Assembly (NCBI RefSeq): GCF_030209745.1
Contig: NZ_JARVRJ010000017.1
Span: 209,674-273,673, forward strand
DNA: 64,000 nt
From: Arthrobacter sp. fls2-241-R2A-200
GTDB lineage: Bacteria > Actinomycetota > Actinomycetes > Actinomycetales > Micrococcaceae
Reading direction: 5' to 3'
Shown here piece by piece: positions 32,670 to 41,969 of this stretch. Position numbers and translations under genes: made by a program. Within the stretch, counting starts at the first letter, position 1. Each line of letters starts with the position of its first letter. The notes under the pieces were generated by a model that was given only the letters and a program-made list of their open reading frames with translations, was not told where the DNA came from and searched no databases.

Positions 32670-33326
32670 ATGAGCCGAATTGCAATCATAGGCGGCCACG
32701 GCAAAGTGGCCCTGCACCTGTCCCGCATCCTCAGTGACGAAGGTCATGACGTGACCTCTTTCGTGCGAAATCCGGATCATGTGCCGGACGTCACGGAGAC
32801 CGGTGCGTCTGCCCAGGTGCTCGACGTGGAAAATTCGACGACGGCGGAACTCGCCCAAGGGATGAAGGACCACGACGCCGTGGTCTGGTCGGCCGGGGCC
32901 GGTGGGGGCAACCCGGACAGGACGTATGCCGTGGACCGGGACGCCGCGATCCGTTCCATGGATGCAGCAGCTGAGGCAGGTGTGGCCCGCTATGTGATGG
33001 TGTCGTACATCGGTTCGGCCAAGGATCATGGAGTTCCTCCGAGCCACCCGTTCTTTGCCTATGCCGAAGCCAAGGCCGCGGCGGACGACTACCTGCGCGG
33101 CACGGGGCTCGATTGGACTGTTCTTGGGCCAGGGAGCTTGACGGATGAGCCGGCGACGGGGTTGATCGAACGGAACCCTGACAATTCGGGCGAGGGCACT
33201 CATACTTCGCGCGCAAACGTTGCTTTGGTGGTGGCCGCGGTGTTGGAGCTGCGGGAGACCATCCATCAAACCATCACCTTCACGGACGGATCGGACGACG
33301 TAGTGGATGCCCTCACCGCGGGGTAA
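32670..33326 (+). CDS. NAD(P)-binding atypical SDR protein
   Basis: A 218-residue Rossmann-fold protein of the NAD(P)H-binding/NmrA-YwnB type. It has the glycine-rich N-terminus MSRIAIIGGHGKVALHLSRIL, the VLDVENSTTAELAQGMKDHDAVVWSAGAG segment, and RYVMVSYIGSAKDHG in place of the classical Tyr-x-x-x-Lys site. ATG 32670 is chosen because the Rossmann strand begins there; an ATG-like start six codons earlier lies at the tRNA terminator. Possible oxidoreductase or redox sensor. Substrate unknown. Confidence 0.85.
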   Translation: MSRIAIIGGHGKVALHLSRILSDEGHDVTSFVRNPDHVPDVTETGASAQVLDVENSTTAELAQGMKDHDAVVWSAGAGGGNPDRTYAVDRDAAIRSMDAAAEAGVARYVMVSYIGSAKDHGVPPSHPFFAYAEAKAAADDYLRGTGLDWTVLGPGSLTDEPATGLIERNPDNSGEGTHTSRANVALVVAAVLELRETIHQTITFTDGSDDVVDALTAG

Positions 33327-33331
33327 CGGGC

Positions 33332-33368
33332 CGGCTCCTGCGGCACTCTCGGCTCCCTGCGGCACTCA
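33332..33368. repeat. Tandem duplication after SDR gene
   Basis: CGGCTCC-(C)-TGCGGCACTC appears as an 18-bp unit (33332-33349) and directly again as a 19-bp unit (33350-33368) with a one-base insertion. It begins 5 bp after the SDR stop. Confidence 0.85.
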
Positions 33369-33461
33369 TGGGCTGGTGCCGCCGCGATAAGTTGTAGGTA
33401 GCTTGCGCTCAGCGCCTCATGCCGGGCGCAGCAACTTTCGGCCGTTCGGGGAAGCAGGACT

Positions 33462-35033
33462 ATGGATCAGTTGGCGCTCATTGTCGGGTTGCTTCTGGCA
33501 ACAGTGGTGGCAGTCGGTTTGGGAGACAGGCTCCGGCTCCCATACCCGGTGTTGATGCTCCTGCTGGCTGTGGCGCTCACTTTCATCCCCGGCTTCCCCG
33601 AGTTCGAAATAGCGCCCGAGCTGATCCTTCCGATCTTCCTGCCACCCTTGCTGTTCGCGACCGCCCAGAAGAGTTCGTGGGCAGTGTTCCGCGTGCGGTG
33701 GCGCACGCTTCTCCTTCTAGCCGTGGCCCTGGTGGTCATTTCCACCGCAGTTGTTGCCGGCGCTGCGTGGCTCATGATTCCAGGCATCGGCATCCCCGCA
33801 GCAATCGCCCTGGGAGCGATGGTGGCTCCGCCTGATCCCGTTGCGGTCGAGTCGGTGGCTGGTCGGGTGCATATGCCTCGGCGGTTGACCACTGTCCTTC
33901 AGAGTGAGGGTCTTTTCAACGACGCTGCGGCCATTGTCATCTTCCAGGCCGCGGTGGCTGCCACAGTCTCGGGCAACAACGTTGGGCCCGGCATCATCTG
34001 GCAGTTCGTGGTCGGAGCCGCGGTGGCGGTGCTGATCGGTATCGCCATGGGTTTCCTGACCAAGGTCATCACCAAGCTCGTTACATCAATGGTTGCCCGG
34101 AGCGCCGTGACATTGGTGGTTCCCTTCGCTGCGTACATCCTTGCCGAAGAGCTCCACGCCTCCGGCGTCGTGGCAGTGGTAGTGACAGCTTTGGAGCTGC
34201 AGCGCCACGCGCGTCCGCAGGATGCCGCCGAACGTCTGACCAGGACTGCTTTCTGGGACGTGGTGGAACTGTTGGTCACAGGACTGGCGTTCGGATTGGT
34301 CGGATTGGAAATCCGCCATGTGATCCATGACGAAGGGACGGCCATTTTCGGCATGGTCGGAATGGCCGTCACCACCTGTGTCCTGGTGTTTGTGGTGCGC
34401 TATCTGTGGTTGGGTTTGCTTGCGTTGACGGCACGCAGACGCCGGAACCTCCTGCAGCCAACATCGCCCAAGGAAGTGCTCATCCTGACATGGTGTGGCA
34501 TGCGGGGGCTGGCCACCTTGGCACTGGCCTTGGCCCTTCCACTGACGCTGCCTGACGGCAGCGACTTCCCGGCCCGCCACGAGATCCTCGTCATTGCTTG
34601 TGCAGTGCTCCTGGCCACCCTGGTGCTGCCGGGCCTGACATTGCCCTGGCTGATGAGGGTACTCAATGCAAGGGAGGACGGTTCCTACGAACACGACGCT
34701 GCCCGGCTCTTGGCCAGGCGTGCCCAGTCCGCGGCAGTGGCCGCGTTGAAGGAGCACGATCTGATGAAGGAACTTCCTGCAGAGAAAGTGGCGTCGGTCA
34801 AGGAACGGATGCGTCGCTTGCAGGCGGAGTTGCTGGGCGACGATCTTCAGAACAAGCCTGTGGTGGAGAAGCTCAAAAAGGGACGGGAACTATCGGTGGC
34901 CGTGCAGACCATCGCGTTGGATGCGGCACGCCAGGAAGTGGTGGCGGCCAGGGGCGAGCCCGGCACCGACCCGGAAATTGCCGACCGTGTCCTCCGGCAG
35001 TTGGACCTGCGCACCATGACGATGCCGGACTAG
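33462..35033 (+). CDS. Na+/H+ antiporter, CPA1 family
   Basis: A 523-residue membrane protein exchanging sodium (or other cations) for protons. About 12 hydrophobic helices span residues 1-400. The GAMVAPPDPVAVES motif is near residue 120, and EGLFNDAAAIVIFQAAVA near residue 150 contains the conserved Asn-Asp ion-binding pair of CPA1 carriers. A charged, helical cytoplasmic C-terminal domain of about 115 residues follows. The gene is monocistronic, and its stop abuts a duplicated sequence shared with the convergent ROK gene's end. Confidence 0.92.
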   Translation: MDQLALIVGLLLATVVAVGLGDRLRLPYPVLMLLLAVALTFIPGFPEFEIAPELILPIFLPPLLFATAQKSSWAVFRVRWRTLLLLAVALVVISTAVVAGAAWLMIPGIGIPAAIALGAMVAPPDPVAVESVAGRVHMPRRLTTVLQSEGLFNDAAAIVIFQAAVAATVSGNNVGPGIIWQFVVGAAVAVLIGIAMGFLTKVITKLVTSMVARSAVTLVVPFAAYILAEELHASGVVAVVVTALELQRHARPQDAAERLTRTAFWDVVELLVTGLAFGLVGLEIRHVIHDEGTAIFGMVGMAVTTCVLVFVVRYLWLGLLALTARRRRNLLQPTSPKEVLILTWCGMRGLATLALALALPLTLPDGSDFPARHEILVIACAVLLATLVLPGLTLPWLMRVLNAREDGSYEHDAARLLARRAQSAAVAALKEHDLMKELPAEKVASVKERMRRLQAELLGDDLQNKPVVEKLKKGRELSVAVQTIALDAARQEVVAARGEPGTDPEIADRVLRQLDLRTMTMPD

Positions 35034-35036
35034 TCA

Positions 35037-35074
35037 CTAGCTTCGAACCAGTTTCCCTAGCTTCGAACGAGTTT
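35037..35074. repeat. Duplication over the ROK gene stop codon
   Basis: CTAGCTTCGAAC-C/G-AGTTT at 35037-35054 is repeated at 35057-35074 (17 of 18 identical, 20-bp period). The second copy holds the minus-strand ROK stop (35057-35059) and its last four codons, so the first copy is a duplicated gene end. Confidence 0.9.
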
Positions 35075-36259
35075 AAGGTCCAGGGAATGCGCCTCCACAT
35101 AGTCGAGGGCGCATCGCACGGCGCCTACGGTCACGGCGGTGTCGCCGAGGGTGGAGGCCGCGAGCCGCGGGGGAGTGGCTGTGTATGCCGGGATCTTCGC
35201 GGCGACGGCGTCGAGCATACCCGCCACTGACTCAGCCACCGCGCCACCCACCACCACAAGGTCGGGGTTATAGATGGTGGCAACCGTGGCAACGATCCGG
35301 GACAGGCGTTCGGCCAGGCGCTCGATAAGTCCGACGGCGACCACATCGCCAGCCGCCGCGGCAGCAAACACATCCTCGGCCGTCACCGTGTGCCCGGGGG
35401 GCAACGAGCGGAGCGAGGTCGCGGCCCCAAGGCCCAGTTGCTCGGTGGCCCAGATCCTTGCGAGCGCAGCTATACCGTGGGTGTCGCCCACTCCTTCAAC
35501 GAGGTTCAGGTAGGCCATTTCACCCGCCGCCCCGTGGCTGCCGTGCAGAAGCCGTCCGTTTTCGACCAAGCCCGCGCCCAGGCGCTCGCTGGCCAGCAGC
35601 ACCACGACGTCGTCCACGCCCACTGCCGAGCCCCGCCACCGTTCTCCGAGCGCGGCCAGGTTGGCGTCATTTTCAAGCAGTACCTCCCACCCGTGGAGGT
35701 CGTGCAGTGCGGTGCGGAGTCCGACGTCGAACTGCCGCCAAAACTGTTGGCTCGCCAGGACTTTGCCGGTGCGGTCAACCGGCGCCGCAATCCCGACGCT
35801 GGCGGCGAGGACCCGCGACGGGCAGGCCCCGGCGTCGTCCAAAGCCTGCAACGCGGTGCGGTTGATCGTGTCGATGCGTTCTTGGGATGAAATCCGCATG
35901 TGGGCGAAGGGTTCGCTGGCGCGGCTGATGGTGTCGCCCCTCAGATCCGCCACAACCACGGTCACTTTGAGCGCGCCGACGTCCACGCCCACCACGAAGC
36001 CTGCGGTCTCATCGAGCGCGAACCTGCGCGCCGGCCGGCCCTTTTGGTAGGTGGCGGGCTCCCGCGGCACCATCACTTCCCGTATCCACCCACGTTTCAT
36101 CAGGTCTTCGCACACGGCCAGTGCCGAGGCGCGGGTGAGGCCGGTGGCTTCCATGAGCTCAGTCACGGTAACGACGCCGGAGCTCCGCACGACGCCGAGC
36201 ACAGCGGCTGCGTTGACCCTGCGCAGGAGCTGCGGAGTCGCTGCGGAAACTTCTGCCAT
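35057..36259 (-). CDS. ROK family transcriptional repressor
   Basis: A 400-residue NagC/XylR-type regulator. An N-terminal winged helix (residues 8-75, VNAAAVLGVVRSSGVVTVTELMEATGLTRASALAVCEDLMKRGWI) precedes the ROK sugar-kinase-like domain. The GVDVGALKVTVVVADLRGDTI phosphate loop is near residue 90 and the LLHGSHGAAGEMAYLN signature near residue 240. Classical zinc-binding Cys residues of ROK kinases are not apparent. It is divergent from the alpha-glucosidase gene, with a perfect palindrome in the 105-bp gap, so it probably represses that gene until sugar binds. Confidence 0.92.
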   Translation of the reverse strand: MAEVSAATPQLLRRVNAAAVLGVVRSSGVVTVTELMEATGLTRASALAVCEDLMKRGWIREVMVPREPATYQKGRPARRFALDETAGFVVGVDVGALKVTVVVADLRGDTISRASEPFAHMRISSQERIDTINRTALQALDDAGACPSRVLAASVGIAAPVDRTGKVLASQQFWRQFDVGLRTALHDLHGWEVLLENDANLAALGERWRGSAVGVDDVVVLLASERLGAGLVENGRLLHGSHGAAGEMAYLNLVEGVGDTHGIAALARIWATEQLGLGAATSLRSLPPGHTVTAEDVFAAAAAGDVVAVGLIERLAERLSRIVATVATIYNPDLVVVGGAVAESVAGMLDAVAAKIPAYTATPPRLAASTLGDTAVTVGAVRCALDYVEAHSLDLKLVRS

Positions 36260-36308
36260 CGAGTGTTGACCTCTCTCTGCCCGCGCCAGATAATACTTAA
36301 GGAGCTTT

Positions 36309-36323
36309 ATTTAGAATCTAAAT
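36309..36323. promoter_or_regulatory. Operator for ROK repressor (perfect palindrome)
   Basis: ATTTAGA-A-TCTAAAT at 36309-36323 is exactly symmetric and stands out as AT-rich. It lies between the ROK gene start (36259) and the alpha-glucosidase start (36365), suited to control both. Confidence 0.78.
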
Positions 36324-36364
36324 CAAATCTACGAGAAAACAAAGACACACGAAAAGGAATCACC

Positions 36365-38125
36365 TTGTCCACCACACCCTTGGCAACACTCACCGACGCA
36401 CAGCGATCCGCGCGAATGGCCGATCCGAAATGGTGGCGCCAGGCAGCGGTTTACCAGATCTACCCGCGCAGCTTCTATGACGCCAATGGCGACGGTCTCG
36501 GTGACCTCAAAGGCATCACTGCGAAGGTCCCGTACCTCCAGGAGCTGGGGATCGACGCCGTCTGGCTCAGCCCGTTCTACCCCTCGGCACTGGCCGACGG
36601 CGGTTACGATGTCGATGATTACCGCAACGTGGACCCCAAGCTGGGCACCCTTGAAGATTTCGATGAGATGGCCGCAACGCTGCACGCGGCGGGTATCAAA
36701 CTCGTGGTGGACATCGTCCCCAACCACTCCTCGGACCGGCACGAATGGTTCAAGGAAGCCCTCGCATCTCCCAAAGGCTCCGCTGCCCGGGACCGCTACA
36801 TCTTCCGCGATGGCCGCGGCGAGAACGGTGAGCTGCCGCCGTCGGACTGGGACTCCGTATTCGGTGGACCCATCTGGGAGCGCATCACGGAACCGGACGG
36901 CACCCCGGGCCAGTGGTACATGCACATCTTTGCCAAGGAACAGCCGGACTTCAATTGGGAAAACCCGGAAATCCGCGAGGACTTCCTGAAGACCCTGCGG
37001 TTCTGGTCCGACCGTGGCGTGGACGGATTCCGCATCGACGTCGCCCACGGCATGGCAAAAGACCTCTCGGAGCCGATGCCCATGAAGGCGGACCTCGAAG
37101 CAAGGGCCCACGGCACCGATGGCTTCATCGATGGATCGCACCCGTTCTGGGACCGGGACGAGGTCCACGAGGTCTACGCCGAGTGGCGCAAGCTCTTCAA
37201 CGAGTACAACCCGCCCCGGACCGCCGTGGCCGAAGCATGGGTCCACGAGTCCCGCCGCGCGCGCTATGCCAGCCCTGAGGGCCTCGGGCAGGCTTTCAAC
37301 TTCGACCTGCTGCAGTCCGACTTCGACGCCTCATCGTTCCGGAAAATCATCACCGACAACCTGGTGGCCGCCAAGGAATCCGGCGCATCGTCCACCTGGG
37401 TGTTCTCCAACCACGACGTCGTCCGCCACGCCACACGCTACGGACTGCCGAAGGGCGGTTCCACCGCCCAGGGAACCAACGCAGCGCAGGATGTTACGGG
37501 CGGTGAGCCCAAGGGGCAGGACGGCAAGGGGTGGCTACTCGCCGGTGCGCCCGCTGAAGAGCTCGACGTCGAACTTGGCTTGCGTCGGGCCCGCGCTGCC
37601 ACGCTGTTGCTGCTCGCGCTGCCAGGCTCCGCGTACCTTTACCAAGGCGAGGAGCTCGGCTTGCGTGAAGTGGCGGAAATTCCTGACTCAGAGCGCCAGG
37701 ACCCGTCCTTCTTCAGGAACAAGGGCGTGGAAATCGGCCGTGACGGGTGCCGTGTTCCGCTGCCTTGGACACCGGATGGTTCGTCCTTCGGATTCGGTGC
37801 CGGCTCCGCTCACCTGCCCCAGCCTGCATGGTTCGCCGATTACGCTGTTTCCACGCAGGAAGGCGTGGAGGGCTCCACGCTGGAGCTGTACCGTAAGGCC
37901 CTGCGCCTGCGCAGCGAGCTCCAGACGGATGAAGAACTGGAATGGGTGGAAACCGGCAACCATGACGTACTGCACTTCAGCCGTCCAGGAGGCTGGCACA
38001 CGGTTACGAACTTCGGCTCGGATCCCGTTGACCTCCCGGAAGGCGAGGTAGTTGTCAGCAGCGGTCCGCTCTCGGACGGAAAGCTGCCCGCCGACACCAC
38101 TGCCTGGATCGTCAGCAAGGCCTAG
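36365..38125 (+). CDS. GH13 alpha-glucosidase
   Basis: A 586-residue cytoplasmic glycoside hydrolase of family 13 acting on maltose, isomaltose or similar alpha-glucosides. The KWWRQAAVYQIYPRSFYDANGDGLGDLKGI start is typical. The conserved DIVPNHSS block is near residue 120, the nucleophile Asp225 in GFRIDVAHG, the acid/base Glu near residue 290 in AVAEAWV, and the transition-state Asp in FSNHDVVRH near residue 350. The start is a TTG at 36365 with AAAAGGAA 6-7 nt upstream; no ATG fits. It is followed after 23 bp by an aldo/keto reductase, probably the same operon. Confidence 0.93.
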   Translation: MSTTPLATLTDAQRSARMADPKWWRQAAVYQIYPRSFYDANGDGLGDLKGITAKVPYLQELGIDAVWLSPFYPSALADGGYDVDDYRNVDPKLGTLEDFDEMAATLHAAGIKLVVDIVPNHSSDRHEWFKEALASPKGSAARDRYIFRDGRGENGELPPSDWDSVFGGPIWERITEPDGTPGQWYMHIFAKEQPDFNWENPEIREDFLKTLRFWSDRGVDGFRIDVAHGMAKDLSEPMPMKADLEARAHGTDGFIDGSHPFWDRDEVHEVYAEWRKLFNEYNPPRTAVAEAWVHESRRARYASPEGLGQAFNFDLLQSDFDASSFRKIITDNLVAAKESGASSTWVFSNHDVVRHATRYGLPKGGSTAQGTNAAQDVTGGEPKGQDGKGWLLAGAPAEELDVELGLRRARAATLLLLALPGSAYLYQGEELGLREVAEIPDSERQDPSFFRNKGVEIGRDGCRVPLPWTPDGSSFGFGAGSAHLPQPAWFADYAVSTQEGVEGSTLELYRKALRLRSELQTDEELEWVETGNHDVLHFSRPGGWHTVTNFGSDPVDLPEGEVVVSSGPLSDGKLPADTTAWIVSKA

Positions 38126-38148
38126 GGAACGCGGAGAATACTGACGCA

Positions 38149-39108
38149 ATGACAACTGCGAACGGGCGGGGACGCCTCATCTATGGCTGCATGGGGCTCG
38201 GCGGACCGTGGGCCGGCACATCCTACGGTGTTGCGGAGATCGACCAGGCGGCTGCGGCGATTGAAGCCGCACGGGGCATCGGCATCGAGCTTTTCGACCA
38301 TGCGGACATTTATCGCAGCGGAAAGTCCGAGGCCGTGTTCGGGGAAGTCCTCTCCCGTTCGCAAGGTTTGCGCCAGGAAATCCAGCTGCAAACCAAGTGT
38401 GGGATCAGGTTGGGGGAGCGTGGGCTGGACACGCACTACGACCTCAGCCGGGAAGCCATCCTTGAACGCGTCAACGATAGCCTCACGCGCCTTCACACCG
38501 ACTACGTCGACGTTCTGCTCCTGCACCGGCCCGATCCGCTGATGGACCCCCATGAGGTGGCGGGCGCCATCGGGCAATTGATGGCTGAAGGCAAGGTGCG
38601 GCAGCTGGGTGTATCCAACATGTCCGGCGCGCAGATCGCCTTCCTCCAAGACCAGCTGGAGGTACCCATCGTGGTGAACCAGCTGGAGATGAGCCTGCTG
38701 CGCAGGGACTGGCTGGAAAGCACTGTGCTGGTCAACCACGTGGAAGGGCAGGAATACAGCTTCCCGCACGGGACCATGGAACACTGCATGGCCCGGGGAA
38801 TTGAGCTTCAGGCGTACGGTTCCTTGGCGCAGGGGCGTTACACGGGAGCGGGGTCCTCAGGGATGTCACCCGCTGAATCGGCTACGGCTGGGATGCTTGA
38901 ACGGTTGGCCGAAGGAAAGGGCACCACGCCCGAGTCCGTGCTGCTGGGCTGGCTGATGAAGCACCCGGCCGGGATTTCACCGGTAGTGGGCACCACCAAC
39001 CCGGATCGGATAAAGGCTTGCGCGGACGCCGCCTCGGTGGCCCGCGCCATGTCACGCGCCGAGTGGTACGGCCTGTGGGTTACAGCTCGCGGCAGCAACA
39101 TCCCCTAA
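38149..39108 (+). CDS. Aldo/keto reductase, YdhF-like
   Basis: A 319-residue NADPH-dependent oxidoreductase with a TIM barrel. The catalytic Asp/Tyr region is IELFDHADIYRSGKSEAVFGE near residue 47-55, the Lys in IQLQTKCGIRLGERG, and VLLLHRPDPLMDPHEV near residue 122. The pattern resembles the YdhF/YcsN-type reductases. It probably reduces carbonyl compounds linked to sugar use, given its place behind the alpha-glucosidase, but that link is only positional. Confidence 0.9.
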   Translation: MTTANGRGRLIYGCMGLGGPWAGTSYGVAEIDQAAAAIEAARGIGIELFDHADIYRSGKSEAVFGEVLSRSQGLRQEIQLQTKCGIRLGERGLDTHYDLSREAILERVNDSLTRLHTDYVDVLLLHRPDPLMDPHEVAGAIGQLMAEGKVRQLGVSNMSGAQIAFLQDQLEVPIVVNQLEMSLLRRDWLESTVLVNHVEGQEYSFPHGTMEHCMARGIELQAYGSLAQGRYTGAGSSGMSPAESATAGMLERLAEGKGTTPESVLLGWLMKHPAGISPVVGTTNPDRIKACADAASVARAMSRAEWYGLWVTARGSNIP

Positions 39109-39144
39109 CCACTGACCCGCACCAGACGGGTCAGCGGTCAGGGG
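39102..39144 (+). terminator. Hairpin at the aldo/keto reductase 3' end
   Basis: Arms 39102-39119 and 39127-39144 pair at 16 of 18 positions around a 7-nt loop. The left arm begins inside the last codons of the gene. There is no T-run. A likely transcript end or RNA-protecting hairpin. Confidence 0.7.
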
Positions 39145-39182
39145 ATTCGCGCCTAGGGCAACACACGCGTGCTACTTCGGCT

Positions 39183-40130
39183 CTACAGGGCAGCAGGCGC
39201 AGCGACCGAATCCACAGGGGCCACCACCGAGTATGTGCTCGAATCGCCTTGGAGGGCCTGGCTCGGTTTGCCATGGATACTGACCGGGATGTCACCGGCG
39301 ATGGTCACGCGGTTCAGCTTGCGGGGCTGTCCGTCGTAGTTGTCCGGAGCATAGTGCTGCGTGATGCGGTTATCGAAGAGAACCACTTGGTTCGGCTCCC
39401 AGTTCACGCGGACCACATTCTCCGGACGGGTCACGTACGCCTGGAGCAGCCGGATGATGTCCCTGGACTCGGTGTTGGACAAGCCCACGATCCTGAGCCG
39501 CTGCGCGAAGCCCCCAATGAACAACCCGCGCTCGCCGGTCAAGGGGTGGACGCGCACCACGGGGTGGGCGGTTTCGAACTTCAGGCGGGTGAACTCCTTG
39601 CGCCGCTCCTCGGCATTGGCATGCTCCAGGTTCTTGGGAACCGAGTAGTCGTAGTCGTTGGTATGGATGGCCCACAAAGTGTCCGCGAAATTGCGAAGCT
39701 CCTCGGGGAGGTCCCGATAGGCGCCGGCTGATGACGCAATCAGTGTCTCGCCACCATAGGCGGGCAGGTCGATGCTCCGCAGGGTTGAAGCCTGCGGTGG
39801 GTTGACCACGAAGGTGACGTCCGTGTGCCAGTTGTTGGCCGAGCCGTTTTCGCTGTCCACGGGCAGGACATTTTCCTCGCCATCCACTGATGCGACAGTC
39901 GGGTGGGCCTTGGTCAACGGGCCGAAATGCGAAGCGAACTTCACCTGTGCCTCATCCGTGAGGATGTTTGCCTCACGGAAAACCAGTGCCTTGTGCTCAT
40001 TCAACGCGGCCCGGATCTGGCTAACGGTGTCAGCGCTGAGGTCTCCGCTGATGTCCAGCCCACGGATTTCTGCGCCGATTCGCGAGCCAAGCTTCGCGAA
40101 TTCCAATTTGGTTTCGGTAATGACTGTCAT
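39183..40130 (-). CDS. TauD/TfdA family 2-oxoglutarate dioxygenase
   Basis: A 315-residue Fe(II)/2-oxoglutarate-dependent oxygenase. The iron triad is visible as His102-x-Asp104 in NNWHTDVTF and His259 in NRITQHYAP, with the 2-oxoglutarate-binding Arg about 11 residues later (Arg270 or Arg274). TauD relatives release sulfite from sulfonates, and AtsK relatives cleave alkyl sulfate esters. It is the last gene of a sulfonate-type ABC operon (29 bp after the permease), so the substrate is probably an imported organosulfur compound used as sulfur source. Confidence 0.92.
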   Translation of the reverse strand: MTVITETKLEFAKLGSRIGAEIRGLDISGDLSADTVSQIRAALNEHKALVFREANILTDEAQVKFASHFGPLTKAHPTVASVDGEENVLPVDSENGSANNWHTDVTFVVNPPQASTLRSIDLPAYGGETLIASSAGAYRDLPEELRNFADTLWAIHTNDYDYSVPKNLEHANAEERRKEFTRLKFETAHPVVRVHPLTGERGLFIGGFAQRLRIVGLSNTESRDIIRLLQAYVTRPENVVRVNWEPNQVVLFDNRITQHYAPDNYDGQPRKLNRVTIAGDIPVSIHGKPSQALQGDSSTYSVVAPVDSVAAPAAL

Positions 40131-40159
40131 GGTTCTTTCCTTACTTTTGTTGTGATGGT

Positions 40160-41077
40160 TTAGGAAGCTGTGGCACCGACGGCGGTCCGCCAGCGGGAGA
40201 AGTGCCGCTCAAGGGCGACCAGCAGGAAGTTCACACCGAGCCCCAGCAGGGAGACCGTGAGGATGCCCGCATACATGTCAGGGATGAGGAAACTGCTTTG
40301 AGCGTTCACGATCAGATAGCCCAGCCCGGCTTTGGCCCCCACCATCTCCGCAGCAATCAGGACCAGGATGGATGCTGTCCCGGCCATGCGGATCCCCGTG
40401 AAGATCGTCGGTACGGCCGAGGGCAGGATGACCTTGTGGAAAAGCTGGAAACTATTGAGCCCCAAAGACCGTGCCGCTCGGATGAGCAGCGGATCCACCG
40501 TTTTGACGCCGGCAATGGTGTTGAGGAGAACCGGGAAGAACGCCGCGTACGCCACGATGCTGATCTTCGATTCCTCGCCGATACCGAGCAATAACGTGAA
40601 CACGGGCAGCAAGGCCAAGGCAGCGGTGTTGCGGAACAGTTCCAGCAGCGGATTCAGGATCGAGTTCAGCCGCCCGTACCAAGCGATCAGCAAGCCCAAT
40701 GAGACACCTGCCACCAGCGCCGCACCGAAGCCCGCCACTGAACGGGTGAGGCTGGCCGCGATGTGGCCTTGGATGGTGCCGGCTTCGAAGAGCCGACCCC
40801 ACGCCAAGAGCACCTCATGCAAGGGAGGGAGGAACACCCGGGTGGACGCGCTGGCTAAGTACGTCGGTCCCAGCTCCCACAGAGCTAAGAACGCCAGGAT
40901 GCCGGCGGCTTTCCACACCACCGAACCCGCCGCCGCGGCCGCCCCCCGCACCGCGGTGAGGCCCGGCGTCGTGCGTTGAGTTGGTTCCGGCAGAACGGAA
41001 CGTTCGACGTCGGCCTGGGGGCTTGCGGTACTGGCCGCCTTTGGTCCGGCTTGTGTTTGGGTCAGCGTGCTGGTCAT
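40160..41077 (-). CDS. ABC permease, SsuC/TauC type
   Basis: A 305-residue membrane subunit. After a polar, Pro/Ala-rich N-terminus of about 60 residues there are six hydrophobic helices. The EAA loop lies around residues 190-215 (AARSLGLNSFQLFHKVILPSAVPTIFTGIRMAG), as in nitrate/sulfonate/taurine importers. The start overlaps the ATPase stop by one base (TGATG), so the subunits are translationally coupled. Confidence 0.92.
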   Translation of the reverse strand: MTSTLTQTQAGPKAASTASPQADVERSVLPEPTQRTTPGLTAVRGAAAAAGSVVWKAAGILAFLALWELGPTYLASASTRVFLPPLHEVLLAWGRLFEAGTIQGHIAASLTRSVAGFGAALVAGVSLGLLIAWYGRLNSILNPLLELFRNTAALALLPVFTLLLGIGEESKISIVAYAAFFPVLLNTIAGVKTVDPLLIRAARSLGLNSFQLFHKVILPSAVPTIFTGIRMAGTASILVLIAAEMVGAKAGLGYLIVNAQSSFLIPDMYAGILTVSLLGLGVNFLLVALERHFSRWRTAVGATAS

Positions 41078-41967
41078 CAGGCTGCGCTCCTCTCTGTGGC
41101 GGTGACTGCGGGCTCGTCCGGCGCGCTGCCGTCCGGCAGGATTTTGCGGTGGCCCGCATCTTGCGCGCGCCGGACTTCGTCGTGCAGGAGGGTCCAGACC
41201 TGGTGGCGGTGCTCCACGAAGGCGGGGTTCGAGCGGATGTCTTCGTCGCCGTCGCGGTCCGGGATATTGATGTCCACGATCTCCTTGAGCCGGCCCGGTC
41301 GGGCGCTCAGCACGGCGACGCGCTGGCCGAGGTACACGGCCTCATCAATACCGTGGGTTATGAAGACGATGGTCTTGCCGGTGGCCCGCCAGATCCGCAG
41401 CAGTTCGTCCTGCAGTTGCTCGCGGGTCTGGGCGTCCAAGGCTGCAAAAGGCTCGTCCATGAGCAGCACGTCGGGCTCATAGGCGAGGCTTCGGGCAATG
41501 GCCACGCGTTGTTTCATCCCGCCGGACAGTTCGTGCGGGTACCGGTCCTCAAACCCCGCCAACCCAACGAGCCCGAGGTATTCACTGGCCTTGCGGGCAC
41601 GTTGGCGGCGGTTCAATTTCTTGCCGTCCGGGCCCGTTCCTTCGAGTCCGATCGAGACGTTGGCTGACGCCGTCCGCCAGGGAAACAGGGCGTACTGCTG
41701 GAACACCACGGCGCGGTCCTTTCCCGGCCCCGTCACCGGCCGGCCGTCCACCAATACCTCCCCGGAGGTGGGCGTGGACAGGCCAGCCAGGAGGTCCAAC
41801 AGCGTGGTCTTGCCTGACCCGCTGGGGCCCACCAAGGTAAGGAACTCGCCGTCGCGGATGTCCAGGCTCAGGGAGTCGACGGCGGTGAGCCGGGTGGCGC
41901 TGGTGGTCTTGGTGGCCCGGACCGTGAATTCCTTGCTGACATTTTTGAGGCTGATCTTCACGGACAT
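41077..41967 (-). CDS. ABC ATP-binding protein, SsuB/TauB type
   Basis: A 296-residue ATPase energising organosulfur import. Walker A GPSGSGKTT is near residue 50, signature LSGGMKQRVAIARSL near residue 150, Walker B VLLMDEPFAALDAQTREQLQ after it, and the switch His in FITHGIDEAVYLG. The TLVGPSGSGKTTLLDLLAGL pattern is usual for nitrate/sulfonate/taurine systems. Two bases separate it from the binding-protein gene. Confidence 0.94.
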   Translation of the reverse strand: MSVKISLKNVSKEFTVRATKTTSATRLTAVDSLSLDIRDGEFLTLVGPSGSGKTTLLDLLAGLSTPTSGEVLVDGRPVTGPGKDRAVVFQQYALFPWRTASANVSIGLEGTGPDGKKLNRRQRARKASEYLGLVGLAGFEDRYPHELSGGMKQRVAIARSLAYEPDVLLMDEPFAALDAQTREQLQDELLRIWRATGKTIVFITHGIDEAVYLGQRVAVLSARPGRLKEIVDINIPDRDGDEDIRSNPAFVEHRHQVWTLLHDEVRRAQDAGHRKILPDGSAPDEPAVTATERSAA

Positions 41968-41969
41968 GG

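Noticed and set aside
35900..36364. N-terminal extension of the alpha-glucosidase back to 35900
   Set aside because: It would overlap the ROK gene on the opposite strand. The TTG at 36365 has a proper binding site and gives the normal GH13 N-terminus.
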